Assembly: GCF_024227715.1 (NCBI RefSeq)
Contig: NZ_CP100450.1
Location: 54,990 to 118,989, forward strand
Reading direction: 5' to 3'
Length of the DNA: 64,000 bases
Origin: Halomarina litorea
GTDB taxonomy: Archaea > Halobacteriota > Halobacteria > Halobacteriales > Haloarculaceae
Shown here: positions 24,447-32,877 of the stretch, piece after piece
How the letters are laid out: every line of letters begins with the position of its first letter
Numbering within the stretch: the first letter of the stretch is position 1
Made by a program: the position numbers and the translations under genes
Notes under the pieces: generated by a model
Databases searched by the model: none
Told to the model about the DNA's origin: nothing
The model's input: only the letters and a program-made list of their open reading frames with translations

Positions 24447-27344
24447 TTAACGGGAGCTACCTAACGGAGGTGTAGCTTGGAGCGATTCCTTATCAGACAC
24501 CGCCTTTACGATGTCGACTAGGTCGTCCTGTGAGAGGGGGTCGATCTCTTCGCGAACGCCGTCGACTGTATAGAGAATCGATGCCGAAATCTCACGCTCA
24601 GGGTATAGCTCCCGAAGCACGTGATGGTAGACACTGAGTTGTTTTCGGTACTCGGCTTCCGCGTGCCGACCTCGGTCAGTCTTGTAGTCGACCACTTCGA
24701 TGCGGTCGGCTCGAACGTGGACGAGATCGATGATTCCGGAGATCATCATACGAGTCCCGTCGACGTCCAGCGGAAGGTAGGCGTCCTCCTCGACGAGCAG
24801 GTCGCCCGACAGGCCGTCGAGAAACGACATCACGTGCTGTTTGTCGTCCCATCCGGGATCGTCCCGATTCAGTTTTACATCATCGCCGCGCGCGTACGCT
24901 TCCGCAAAGTCGTGGACGTCGGTGCCGAACGCCTTCCCCATACCATCGTCGACGTCCTCGAAAACATCCTCACGCATCAGCGAATGCGGTGAGTGTCCGA
25001 CCGGCCCCTCCGGTGTCGGTACCGTGATCAGCAACTCCGTCTGCTCGGTCTCGTCTACGGTGTCTGCATCAGGTTCAGTGTCCCACGCTTCGATTTCGAC
25101 CGGGAGTTCTTCGAGGAACGTGTTTGGATCCTCCCCGGCCGAGAAGATCACGTGGCTCTCGGCGCGCGTAATCGCCACGTAGAGCAGTCGGCGCTCCTCG
25201 TCGTACTCCCTGGGCAAACACCGGCGGAGGATGTCAGTCCGCCAGTCATCGTACACGTGGGGGAGGCCGTCAGCCTCGGCGTAGCGTTTCCGCTGTCGGA
25301 GTCCGACCGGATCCTGAAACGTGATCGTTCCACTCCCGCCGCCCGATGGCGGGAATCGCCCACTGTTCATGTTCGCGAGCACGACGATCGGATGTTCGAG
25401 CCCCTTCGCTGCGTGAATCGTCTGGACCGTCACTGAGTTTGCACCGGCGTTCGCGTGAACATCGTGGGTACTGCCCGCTTCGATGCCGCGCTCGATGAAC
25501 CGGATAAGGTCTCCCCGAGTCAGTGTCGTCGCGGTATGTACTGACTGAATCGTGTGGAGGACGACGTCGGCCGTAGCACCGTCGTACCCGTACCGCGAGA
25601 AGACACGTTCTGCTACGCCGCCGAGCGTCTCCAGTTCTGCCAGCTTCTCGCGGAACGAGCGCATGTTCTCGGGATACGCCTCGGTCTCCAGGACGTGCTT
25701 GATCTCATCGAGTGTGTAGCCTGCTTCCTCGAGGACAACCGCCCAGCCGCGGTCGGTGTCGGATTCAAGGATGCGGAGCCACGCCAGCAGTAACTTCGCC
25801 TGAGGCGTGCGGAACAGCTCGATCCCGCCCTCGTACGCCATCGGCAGTCCGTACTCCTCAGCGGTCTGCAACAGGTCGCGGCCGAACTCTCGTGTTCGCG
25901 TGAGAACTGCGACGTCTCGATACTCGGGCGTCCGAAGCGACCCGTCATCGGCCTCAACCCGGTAGGCGTCGTTGCCCACTATCTCCTGTATCTTCGCGAC
26001 CACCGACTCGTGTTCCTCCGGGCTCGCGATCGCTTCGATTTGGGTGTTCTCGTGTTCGGTGTTGGTCGAGAGTGAGACGATTCGATCCTGGATGGCCTCG
26101 ACATCGACGTTGTCCCGGTTCGCCGCCGGAACGAGCAGCCCGTGCTCCGAGAAGTCAAGGATCTCCTGGGTGGAGCGGTAGTTCTCGATAAGCTCGATGG
26201 TATGAATCGGCTGGGTGTCGAAGGTAACCCGTTCGTGGTCGGCGTTCAGTTCGTCGACGAACCGATTGAGGCGGTCCTCGAAGGCAGTGATGTTCTCGAC
26301 TTCGGCGTACTGGAAGCCGTAGATGCTCTGTTTCCAGTCGCCGACGACACAGAGGTTGTTCGTGCCCGCGAGTAGCAGCGTCAGCTTGAACTGGATCTCG
26401 CTGGAGTCCTGAAACTCGTCAACCATCGCGTAGTCGAACGCAATGGACTCACGAAGCGCGTGATCCTCACAGAGCAGGACGAACGCGAACAGTTGGAGGA
26501 AGCCGAAGTTGAGGTAGTTCCGGCCGAGCGCGAATTCGAGGTACTCGTAGTAGACATCGTGAACGAATGCCTTGAGTCCCTCGCGGTCAGCATCGAACAC
26601 CATCCGAGCGACAGCATCGGGGACGCTCTTCGTGCCCTGCCCACGAATCTCGGCCTTCTCAGGGGCGTCTGGCAGGTAGCATTTGTTCTTCCCGTAGCGA
26701 TTGAGCTTCGAGCGAAGTCGTGACTGCTTGCTCCCGCCATTCTGTGGCTCATTTACCTCGTCGAACAGCGATTTGAACGCCTCGAAATCCCCGTCGAGAT
26801 ACCGTTCGCCGTTTCGATACCAGCCGTCGGCTGTCGGGAACACGCCCTTCGAGGCGAGTTGTGAGACGAGTCCGAGGAGTTCGGTCGGGTCCGAGACGAT
26901 GCGGAAGTAGTCATCGTACTCGGGGTGGTCGTCGCTGAACCGGTCGATGAACTCCTCGAACAAGGCTTTCTCGACGAGGTCGTCCTCGACGATGCGCGTC
27001 GACCCCGTGATGCGGTCGTCGATCCCGAGGTGCGTCGGCGCGGAATAGCCGTGTTCCTGGAGGAGATCGTGGCAGAGCGAGTGGAACGTCTGAATCGGCG
27101 CATCAGCGAGGTCGCGCATCCCGTACTCGCAGTGGCCGACGATCCGGTCTTTCATCTCGGTTGCAGCGTTGTTCGTGAACGTCACCAGCAACACGTCTTC
27201 AGGGGCGACGTCGTCCTCGTCGACGATGTTCGCATAGCGGCGCGTGATGGTGAACGTCTTCCCCGTGCCTGCGCCGGCGTCAACGAGGTATAAGCCGTCG
27301 GTGCTATCGATGAGGTCCTGCTGTTGAGGGTTGGGTTCAGTCAT
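24447..27344 (-). CDS. AddA/UvrD-like helicase with C-terminal PD-(D/E)XK nuclease
   Basis: A 965-residue superfamily 1A helicase-nuclease that would unwind and cut DNA ends with the AddB-like partner. Walker A is AGAGTGKT (23-30) and Walker B is DEFQDSS. The later helicase motifs include VVGDWKQSIYGFQYA, LIENYRSTQEI, QTIHAAKGLEHPIVV and LLYVAITRAE. The C-terminal nuclease shows an Asp in GIIDLVHV followed by VVDYKTDRG near residue 885. I start at 27344 because an upstream in-frame Met adds 18 residues before the expected N-terminus. The start overlaps the stop of the upstream partner by eight bases, so the pair is translationally coupled. The length is shorter than bacterial AddA (about 1200). 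Confidence 0.88.
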   Translation of the reverse strand: MTEPNPQQQDLIDSTDGLYLVDAGAGTGKTFTITRRYANIVDEDDVAPEDVLLVTFTNNAATEMKDRIVGHCEYGMRDLADAPIQTFHSLCHDLLQEHGYSAPTHLGIDDRITGSTRIVEDDLVEKALFEEFIDRFSDDHPEYDDYFRIVSDPTELLGLVSQLASKGVFPTADGWYRNGERYLDGDFEAFKSLFDEVNEPQNGGSKQSRLRSKLNRYGKNKCYLPDAPEKAEIRGQGTKSVPDAVARMVFDADREGLKAFVHDVYYEYLEFALGRNYLNFGFLQLFAFVLLCEDHALRESIAFDYAMVDEFQDSSEIQFKLTLLLAGTNNLCVVGDWKQSIYGFQYAEVENITAFEDRLNRFVDELNADHERVTFDTQPIHTIELIENYRSTQEILDFSEHGLLVPAANRDNVDVEAIQDRIVSLSTNTEHENTQIEAIASPEEHESVVAKIQEIVGNDAYRVEADDGSLRTPEYRDVAVLTRTREFGRDLLQTAEEYGLPMAYEGGIELFRTPQAKLLLAWLRILESDTDRGWAVVLEEAGYTLDEIKHVLETEAYPENMRSFREKLAELETLGGVAERVFSRYGYDGATADVVLHTIQSVHTATTLTRGDLIRFIERGIEAGSTHDVHANAGANSVTVQTIHAAKGLEHPIVVLANMNSGRFPPSGGGSGTITFQDPVGLRQRKRYAEADGLPHVYDDWRTDILRRCLPREYDEERRLLYVAITRAESHVIFSAGEDPNTFLEELPVEIEAWDTEPDADTVDETEQTELLITVPTPEGPVGHSPHSLMREDVFEDVDDGMGKAFGTDVHDFAEAYARGDDVKLNRDDPGWDDKQHVMSFLDGLSGDLLVEEDAYLPLDVDGTRMMISGIIDLVHVRADRIEVVDYKTDRGRHAEAEYRKQLSVYHHVLRELYPEREISASILYTVDGVREEIDPLSQDDLVDIVKAVSDKESLQATPPLGSSR

Positions 27345-29919
27345 GGTCAAGAAGGAGGTCGCGGTTGTCCACTCGACGGTAGTTCGGTTCACCGGCAAGC
27401 CCGTTCACAGGGAAGCGTTCTTCGCCAGCGCGTCGGTGATTCAGTTCCGTCATGCGCTCGGTGACGAACGCCTCGAAGGCATCGAGGTCCTCTTCGAAGT
27501 AGTTCTGACTCCGAACTCGTGCCAGCTGGCGAAGCAGCTGTTTACAGCCTGACGAGACGTATTTGTACTCACCGACACACTCCTGCAGTCGGGTTTGCAT
27601 CGCCTGCCCGAACTCGGAGTCGATGAGTTCGTCACTGTCACGCGTCGCCGGTAGCGGGGCCGTCTCGAACGCGGCTTGGTAATCAGCGTACGCAATCTTC
27701 GAGAGCGTCTTCTGACAGTTCTTTGCCCCGTCATCGCGGAGCGCCTCGAACGTCGCTCGCGACCGGGCGTGCTCCTCGAACTGGGTCGGATGATACTCAA
27801 TCGTCGTCAGCGTCTCCTCTAAGTCCGCCTCGCCAGCGACGACGTCGTCGAGCGTCTCGAGAAAGTGGAAGAACGTGAACTGTAGGCGCTCGCCTGGGCG
27901 CTCGCTCCGACGGTGGGCGAGATAGAGAAGTGCCTGGAAGTTCGGCGTATCGCTCGGTGGATCGAGCGCGGAGTTCTTGACGACGCGAGATGCCCGTTTC
28001 CGACTCCCACTCTTGTAATCGAGGAGGTCAGTCGGTCCATGAACAAGGTCGATCTTGCCTTTCAGTCCGAGGTCTTCGTTCTCGAACCAGCGCTCCGTGA
28101 ACGGCGAGTCGACTTCCCTGTCAAAATGGGCCGCGAAGAAATTCTGCCCCCACCCACTGTTCGGAGTGAGCAGGTCGTCACCCTCCGGGGTGCGTTCGTC
28201 GAGCAGCTCGACGATGGTTTTGAGGCCGACCCGGTACTTGGTACGGCGCGTTGGACGGTCGACGCGCCGCACGAACGGACCCGCCTCCTCGAGCATTACG
28301 TCTACGAGGTCTTCGATGGTCTCCTCGTCGATCAGGTCGGGATGGTTGACGTAGAACTCGGCGAAGTCGTGGAAGAGATTCCCCTCCTTGAAGTAGTCCT
28401 TATCGGGGCCATCGACAAGCCGACTGAAGAGGTAGTCACGCGGGCTGTTGACGTACGTACTCAGACTGGACTGGCTGACGGTGTCGATTTGCGTCGGTGA
28501 GACGTCGAGTGATTCCTTCTCGAACCCATCCTGGGTCGCACTGAAGGTCCGTCCGTGAGTCACCGTGTCGAGATCGCTGAACCGTTCGAAGTCATCATCG
28601 AGGAGGTCCTCGAAGTAGAGACACGGCGTTGCGGGTGAGCCGCCGATCGTGTCCTGAACGAGGTAGTACTGTTCGACGCCGTTCTGGAGGAGGAGCTGAA
28701 ACTGCGTCAGGTTCCGACTGAATTCAGCGTCACGGTCGACCCATGGACGACGTGGTGGAGAGTGAGTCCACGCTTCGTCGAGGCCGAGGTAGAATACGAC
28801 GGGGCGGTCCACGTAGGCTGCTGACTTTGCGTCGGCCAGGAGAACCCCTTCGTCTTCGCGGTCGACGGGGACCTCGTAGCTCTGAAGGTAGTATTCGAGC
28901 CGATCAATGCCCTGTCTAGTGACGTCATCGGTAGCGATCCCGAGCGCCTCGAGTTCATCTCGGAACGCATCAAGGCTGATCCCGGCCTGTCGTTCGTATG
29001 CAGTAAGTGCTCCAGTGAACGTTGTCTCGCCGATCTCCGCGCTGAACTCCTGAAACCACGTCAGACTGGCGGCGTCGACATCCTGTAGCCGCTTGTCGTC
29101 GTGTTCAACGTCGACGGCGATCCCGAGGCTGGAGAGAACAGAACGAATGGTCTTCACGCGCGTCTCCGTCCCGCGAGTAGCGGCGCGAAGGAACTGGACG
29201 AATCCGCGGTGGTGCTGTTCGTCAGCGAACCCGGGGCCACCGATAAACGGAATATCGGCGGCTTCGAGCGCGCTCGGGACTAGCGTTGCATATTCACTCC
29301 CGCGATCCGCGACGACCGCAACGTCCTCCGCATTGTCGGCAGAGACGATGCCGAGTACAGCGTCGACGATTGCTGTACTTGAGTCGAAAATGTGGAACGG
29401 CGGTCGGTCGAATGCGGCATCGGTGAATGGATCGAACGTATCGTACTGCGTGGGGAGAATCGATCGTTCGAGGGTCGTGAGTTGGTCGTGGCCGACGACG
29501 GCGACGTCTTTGCTGTCGTCGATTTGGTACTCGTCGAGTCGCCGGGAGGTCGTATCGAGCGTTGAGAGCTGTTCGACGGTGGTCTCCGTCGCGGATTCGG
29601 CGTAGGCGTCGTAGTCGAGAACGGCATCAACGCGTCCCTGGTGCTCCCAGCATTGGAGCGTGTTGCCGATCGCGTATGCAGCCTGCTTCCACTCGAGGTC
29701 GGTAGTCGTAACGAGTTCGAGAAAGGCACTCCGGTCCTCGGCGCGTTCGCGACGACCTGCTGCGAGTCGACGCGGCGTGATGGCAAATATACCGAGATGA
29801 GCGCGGTCAAGACGTCGGTTCAGCCCACTGGCAAGCGGCGCATCAGGAACGATGACGAGGTCATAGTCTCGGACTTCGTCGTAGAGAGAGTCAAGTGGTT
29901 TCGCCCGCGTAACTGGCAC
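27337..29919 (-). CDS. AddB-like PD-(D/E)XK nuclease
   Basis: An 860-residue partner of the helicase above. The N-terminal 500 residues look like an inactivated helicase-like scaffold with no Walker A. The nuclease motif lies near residue 630: Asp in GLKGKIDLVHG, then LLDYKSGS. Trailing cysteines (NCQKTL, ECVGEY, SGCKQLL) could in principle form the iron-sulfur staple known in AddB, though the spacing is not diagnostic. The first gene of the two-gene operon. Haloarchaeal pairs of this kind act in break processing or plasmid defence; which applies here is not shown. Confidence 0.8.
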   Translation of the reverse strand: MPVTRAKPLDSLYDEVRDYDLVIVPDAPLASGLNRRLDRAHLGIFAITPRRLAAGRRERAEDRSAFLELVTTTDLEWKQAAYAIGNTLQCWEHQGRVDAVLDYDAYAESATETTVEQLSTLDTTSRRLDEYQIDDSKDVAVVGHDQLTTLERSILPTQYDTFDPFTDAAFDRPPFHIFDSSTAIVDAVLGIVSADNAEDVAVVADRGSEYATLVPSALEAADIPFIGGPGFADEQHHRGFVQFLRAATRGTETRVKTIRSVLSSLGIAVDVEHDDKRLQDVDAASLTWFQEFSAEIGETTFTGALTAYERQAGISLDAFRDELEALGIATDDVTRQGIDRLEYYLQSYEVPVDREDEGVLLADAKSAAYVDRPVVFYLGLDEAWTHSPPRRPWVDRDAEFSRNLTQFQLLLQNGVEQYYLVQDTIGGSPATPCLYFEDLLDDDFERFSDLDTVTHGRTFSATQDGFEKESLDVSPTQIDTVSQSSLSTYVNSPRDYLFSRLVDGPDKDYFKEGNLFHDFAEFYVNHPDLIDEETIEDLVDVMLEEAGPFVRRVDRPTRRTKYRVGLKTIVELLDERTPEGDDLLTPNSGWGQNFFAAHFDREVDSPFTERWFENEDLGLKGKIDLVHGPTDLLDYKSGSRKRASRVVKNSALDPPSDTPNFQALLYLAHRRSERPGERLQFTFFHFLETLDDVVAGEADLEETLTTIEYHPTQFEEHARSRATFEALRDDGAKNCQKTLSKIAYADYQAAFETAPLPATRDSDELIDSEFGQAMQTRLQECVGEYKYVSSGCKQLLRQLARVRSQNYFEEDLDAFEAFVTERMTELNHRRAGEERFPVNGLAGEPNYRRVDNRDLLLDHD

Positions 29920-30086
29920 GGCAACAACAACTCAGCCAACAATTCATATAATTATCGCCAAGTGTGTATTTGATAGCGGTCACTTGGTATCGATGAGAAC
30001 GAAGTCGCCGGCTAAGACATCAATCCCCTTCATATGCGGAGAAGTGGGTCGAAAAGCGCAGGACAGTCGTAATTGAAGGCCACCGT

Positions 30087-30129
30087 TTAACCAACAAAAT
30101 TAAGCCTTCGAGACCCATCTGTTGGTTAA
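30087..30129. repeat. TTAACCAAC palindrome, copy 3
   Basis: Perfect arms at 30087-30095 and 30121-30129 with a 25-bp spacer, ending nine bases before the ATG at 30139. At this position a bound protein would block the ribosome binding or promoter region. Confidence 0.85.
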
Positions 30130-30138
30130 AGTGCTCCC

Positions 30139-30459
30139 ATGTCGTACTCAGAACCAGCGACCCCACCAGAGGTTCCCGAAGAAGTAGCGTCCTCACTCGA
30201 GGAGTGTAATGCGGAAACGCTCCGATCTATCGCCAAGTATGCTGATGCACTCGCGGAGTATCGAGAGCGAGAGGCACGGTTGAACGAAGCTGATGACGAT
30301 GAACCTCAAGAACGCTCTGAGGATTTACCTGAAGACGTCCCTACCAAGGCCACACTGACAGAGAAGGAGATCAACGGGAATCGGTATTACTACTGGCAGT
30401 GGAGAGAGGGTGACAAAATCAAGTCGAAGTATAAGGGGCCGGTAAGTCAGACCGAATGA
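30139..30459 (+). CDS. Small DUF6788-like protein between two palindromes
   Basis: A 106-residue protein. An acidic helical N-terminal part (SSLEECNAETLRSIAKYADALAEY) is followed by a short strand-rich end (NGNRYYYWQWREGDKIKSKYKGPV) that resembles the Trp/Tyr-containing DUF6788-type small proteins of archaea; the family name is tentative. It is bracketed tightly by two TTAACCAAC palindromes, one ending nine bases before its start and one beginning at its final stop base. This makes it a candidate for a self-regulated gene or for the binder of these sites. Confidence 0.75.
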   Translation: MSYSEPATPPEVPEEVASSLEECNAETLRSIAKYADALAEYREREARLNEADDDEPQERSEDLPEDVPTKATLTEKEINGNRYYYWQWREGDKIKSKYKGPVSQTE

Positions 30460-30500
30460 TTAACCAACGGTATCGAGCTGGTGCGTGGGTTGTTGGTTAA
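30460..30500. repeat. TTAACCAAC palindrome, copy 4
   Basis: Perfect arms at 30460-30468 and 30492-30500 with a 23-bp spacer, directly after the stop of the 30139 gene and 107 bases before the ATPase gene. Confidence 0.85.
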
Positions 30501-30548
30501 GATGGTGGCATCGATTGTCGGCCGAAGTAGGTCAAAGACAGTTATAGC

Positions 30549-30564
30549 TTAATCTTAAGATTAA
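30549..30564. repeat. TTAA-N8-TTAA box, copy 6 (perfect palindrome)
   Basis: TTAATCTTAAGATTAA is a perfect 16-bp palindrome, with further TTAG/TTTAAG repeats to 30583. It lies in the promoter position of the ATPase gene at 30607, so it may be its operator. Confidence 0.75.
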
Positions 30565-30606
30565 TCTTCAACTTAGATTTAAGTCGGAGCAGTATGATGA
30601 GCCACT

Positions 30607-31536
30607 ATGAGCGATCAATTCACCGACGCCCTTGACCAGACGGAGGAGGCACAAGCGGCGTACGCGAAACAGCTGGGGATCAAGCCAGATCGGATTCCCT
30701 TCACTGCCGAAACCCTTCCGAACGCCAGTATCGCCGTGCGAGTCAATCAAGATCTGCTCAATGAAGTAGCGAGTCACATACTCAATCGTGCTGGCCACAT
30801 CTCGATCATCGACGAACGTGGTGCTGGCAAATCTCACTTCCGTGACTTGGTGTACGATGCGCTCTCGGACGGCCCGCGAAGTGACGAGTTCCGTGTAGCC
30901 AGAATCCGTGAAGTCGAGTCAATCACTACACGTCGATTCTACACGCGGTTACTCGATGAACTCAGTTCGTTTGACGACCTCGACGTTCCGGACTCATATC
31001 CACATGCCACGGACGAAGTACGAGAAATTGTAGAGGACGTTGCTGACCAGCTCGAAGCACAGGACATCGCATGTATCATCCAGGTCGACCAACTCGAGGA
31101 CGCAGCCAGGAACACTCGAACATTCGAACAACTGCTCGCGGCGTTACAGAGCGTCGGTGACCTCGGCGAGAGCGAGCCCGTATTCATCCTCTTCTTGTTC
31201 GGAACGGAGCGTGCAGGGAATCGTATCGATGAGCTGCGTGAAACGCTGAGCTCTCGACTCGTCGCGAAGGATCGAACACTCGAACGGTTTGAGTTCGCAG
31301 AGACAGAGGAACTCATCGCTCGCTGGTTAGCCTGGGCACGCGAGGAAGAGTATGACGGTGGGTATCCCTCCGACCCGTACACAGCGAGCGCGATCGATAC
31401 TATCGTCGAGTACAGTGATGGAACCCCACGGAACACCCGGCAAAAATGTTATCACGCATTCCGCGCGGGTGCACAGCAATTTGCTGCCGAAGACGTCATC
31501 GAAATCCGTGACGAGACGTTGGACACATACCTTTAA
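30607..31536 (+). CDS. AAA-type ATPase of the plasmid maintenance region
   Basis: A 309-residue P-loop ATPase. The Walker A-like motif is DERGAGKSH near residues 75-83 (the first Gly of the motif is replaced by Asp). Walker B-like IACIIQVDQLED near 155 has Asp-Gln in place of Asp-Glu, both unusual. The C-terminal part has a helical lid region (AETEELIARWLAWA, DGTPRNTRQKCYHAF). It resembles Orc/TniB-type AAA proteins in size and order but lacks the winged helix of Orc1/Cdc6. It sits 25 bases from a small partner gene, with TTAA boxes in front of both genes, 1.3 kb from the origin. A segregation or replication-control role is inferred from context. Confidence 0.75.
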   Translation: MSDQFTDALDQTEEAQAAYAKQLGIKPDRIPFTAETLPNASIAVRVNQDLLNEVASHILNRAGHISIIDERGAGKSHFRDLVYDALSDGPRSDEFRVARIREVESITTRRFYTRLLDELSSFDDLDVPDSYPHATDEVREIVEDVADQLEAQDIACIIQVDQLEDAARNTRTFEQLLAALQSVGDLGESEPVFILFLFGTERAGNRIDELRETLSSRLVAKDRTLERFEFAETEELIARWLAWAREEEYDGGYPSDPYTASAIDTIVEYSDGTPRNTRQKCYHAFRAGAQQFAAEDVIEIRDETLDTYL

Positions 31537-31548
31537 GATTAAGCTTAA
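31533..31548. repeat. TTAA-N8-TTAA box, copy 7
   Basis: TTAAGATTAAGCTTAA overlaps the ATPase stop codon and fills the gap before the small partner gene at 31561, where it could act on expression of that gene. Confidence 0.7.
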
Positions 31549-31560
31549 GAATTAGCAAAC

Positions 31561-31875
31561 ATGAGCAGCGACAATCCGTTCGGTGAGGCGATGGACGACG
31601 CCTCCGAGGAGAAACAGCGTGAGGAACGGCGAGAGGCATCCGACTTCGACCTCGATCCCTATTACAACGCGCTGAACACGGGTGTGAAAGACCACACTAT
31701 CGGCGTGTCAGTGAGTGAAGAGATGCATCAGTTCTGGCGAGAACTCCAGGACACGGATGACGTGGACATCAATCCAGCGCAGTCCATTCGCAACCACCTC
31801 GAGAACCTAGCGCACCGTCATCCCGACGTATTCGAACGGGCGATGCGCAAACTCGAAATCGATCGCGAGATGTGA
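31561..31875 (+). CDS. Small possible ribbon-helix-helix partner of the ATPase
   Basis: A 104-residue protein. An acidic disordered N-terminus (about 1-45) is followed by a strand-helix-helix stretch (HTIGVSVSEEMHQFWREL, PAQSIRNHLENLA) that has the order expected of a ribbon-helix-helix DNA-binding domain; this is inference by pattern. It follows the ATPase gene by 24 bases. ATPase plus small DNA binder next to an origin is the usual make-up of a plasmid segregation cassette. Confidence 0.7.
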   Translation: MSSDNPFGEAMDDASEEKQREERREASDFDLDPYYNALNTGVKDHTIGVSVSEEMHQFWRELQDTDDVDINPAQSIRNHLENLAHRHPDVFERAMRKLEIDREM

Positions 31876-31884
31876 GCCACTTCT

Positions 31885-31926
31885 TTAACCAACGAGACAG
31901 GTGAGAGACGGCTGTCTGTTGGTTAA
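31885..31926. repeat. TTAACCAAC palindrome, copy 5
   Basis: Perfect arms at 31885-31893 and 31918-31926 with a 24-bp spacer, nine bases after the stop of the small partner gene and about 100 bases before the first origin box. Confidence 0.85.
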
Positions 31927-32026
31927 GGGAGGTTGCTCTGTATCAAAGACACGAGAGTCGTACGTAGCGATGTTACAGTGGTGTAGATTCCGTTGCTCGT
32001 ATTCTGTTTGACTGAATCTGGAGGCA

Positions 32027-32242
32027 CACCCCTATCGACTTGTTTTCCGAAACCACGTGCAGACACAGAGTCACCCCTATCGATTTGTTCGTGAAGGATG
32101 CGCCCAAGGGGATTCTGACTCACGCGAAAGAGTACCTCTGAGATAGACGTGAAGCTGCGAACGAGAAGATCTCAGTTGAGAGCTGAATCTGCATCGTGGA
32201 GTACTGACTCGGGAACCACTCTCTCACCCCTATCGATTTGTT
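32027..32242 (-). repeat. Origin boxes 1-3 (inverted orientation)
   Basis: Copies at 32027-32044 (one change, GACTTG), 32072-32089 and 32225-32242, all reading CACCCCTATCGATTTGTT on the plus strand. They point towards boxes 4-7. Confidence 0.85.
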
Positions 32243-32379
32243 CCCGTACGAAAGAGCACCACAGGACGAGCTTTGGCCCGATGAAAGTAATCGGAGATCT
32301 CACGATTGGTGGCCCAAGGTGTAATCCCCCTCGTTTAAGCCACTATTTTACCGATTTCTGGGAGATGGCGTTGATATCG

Positions 32380-32845
32380 AACAAATCGATAGGGGAGACC
32401 GGACGAACTTAGAATGGCGTCTAAGGACTTGTATTGCTGGAATCGAGACCGATCGTATCCACACTAAAGACACCTGCTTAAGTAAAGCACACGGGTGAAA
32501 ATCGGGCGACTTCGACCAGTTAGAACAAATCGATAGGGGTGTGTTTACTCTAGCTAGGCTAGTCTAGAACTAGAAGAAAGAAGAAGAGATAGAGAGAACA
32601 ACAACCAATTCAATGAAATACTCGATCTAGAGGTAGTGACAACGCAATCGGAATCGAGTCACCCCCACCCCTCCTTTGTGGTTAGAACAAATCGATAGGG
32701 GTGAGAGGGTGTTCTTCATTTCCCACGATATCGTGCCACGAAATCCTTCCAAACAAATCGTCGGAGGTCTACGAGCAAACCGCTGAAACTCTCCGATTCT
32801 CTACCTCTGAGCCTCGTAGAGGGAGAAAACAAATCGACAGGGGAA
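32380..32845 (+). repeat. Origin boxes 4-7 (direct orientation)
   Basis: Copies at 32380-32397 (ending GGGGAG), 32524-32541, 32686-32703 and 32828-32845 (variant GACAGGGGAA). Box 7 abuts the TATA-like TCTTTTAGTATC (32846-32857) of the initiator gene. Confidence 0.85.
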
Positions 32846-32877
32846 TCTTTTAGTATCCTGATAGAGAGGGAAGGGAT
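32846..32877 (+). promoter_or_regulatory. Promoter of the Orc1/Cdc6 gene next to origin box 7
   Basis: A TTTTAGTAT TATA-like run starts directly after box 7 and lies about 25-30 bases before the ATG at 32878, with GGGAAGGG just before the start. Initiator bound to box 7 would compete with the basal transcription factors, which suggests autoregulation. Confidence 0.5.

Noticed and set aside
32149..32412. Possible gene inside the origin region
   Set aside because: It runs over two origin boxes and has no protein-like pattern.
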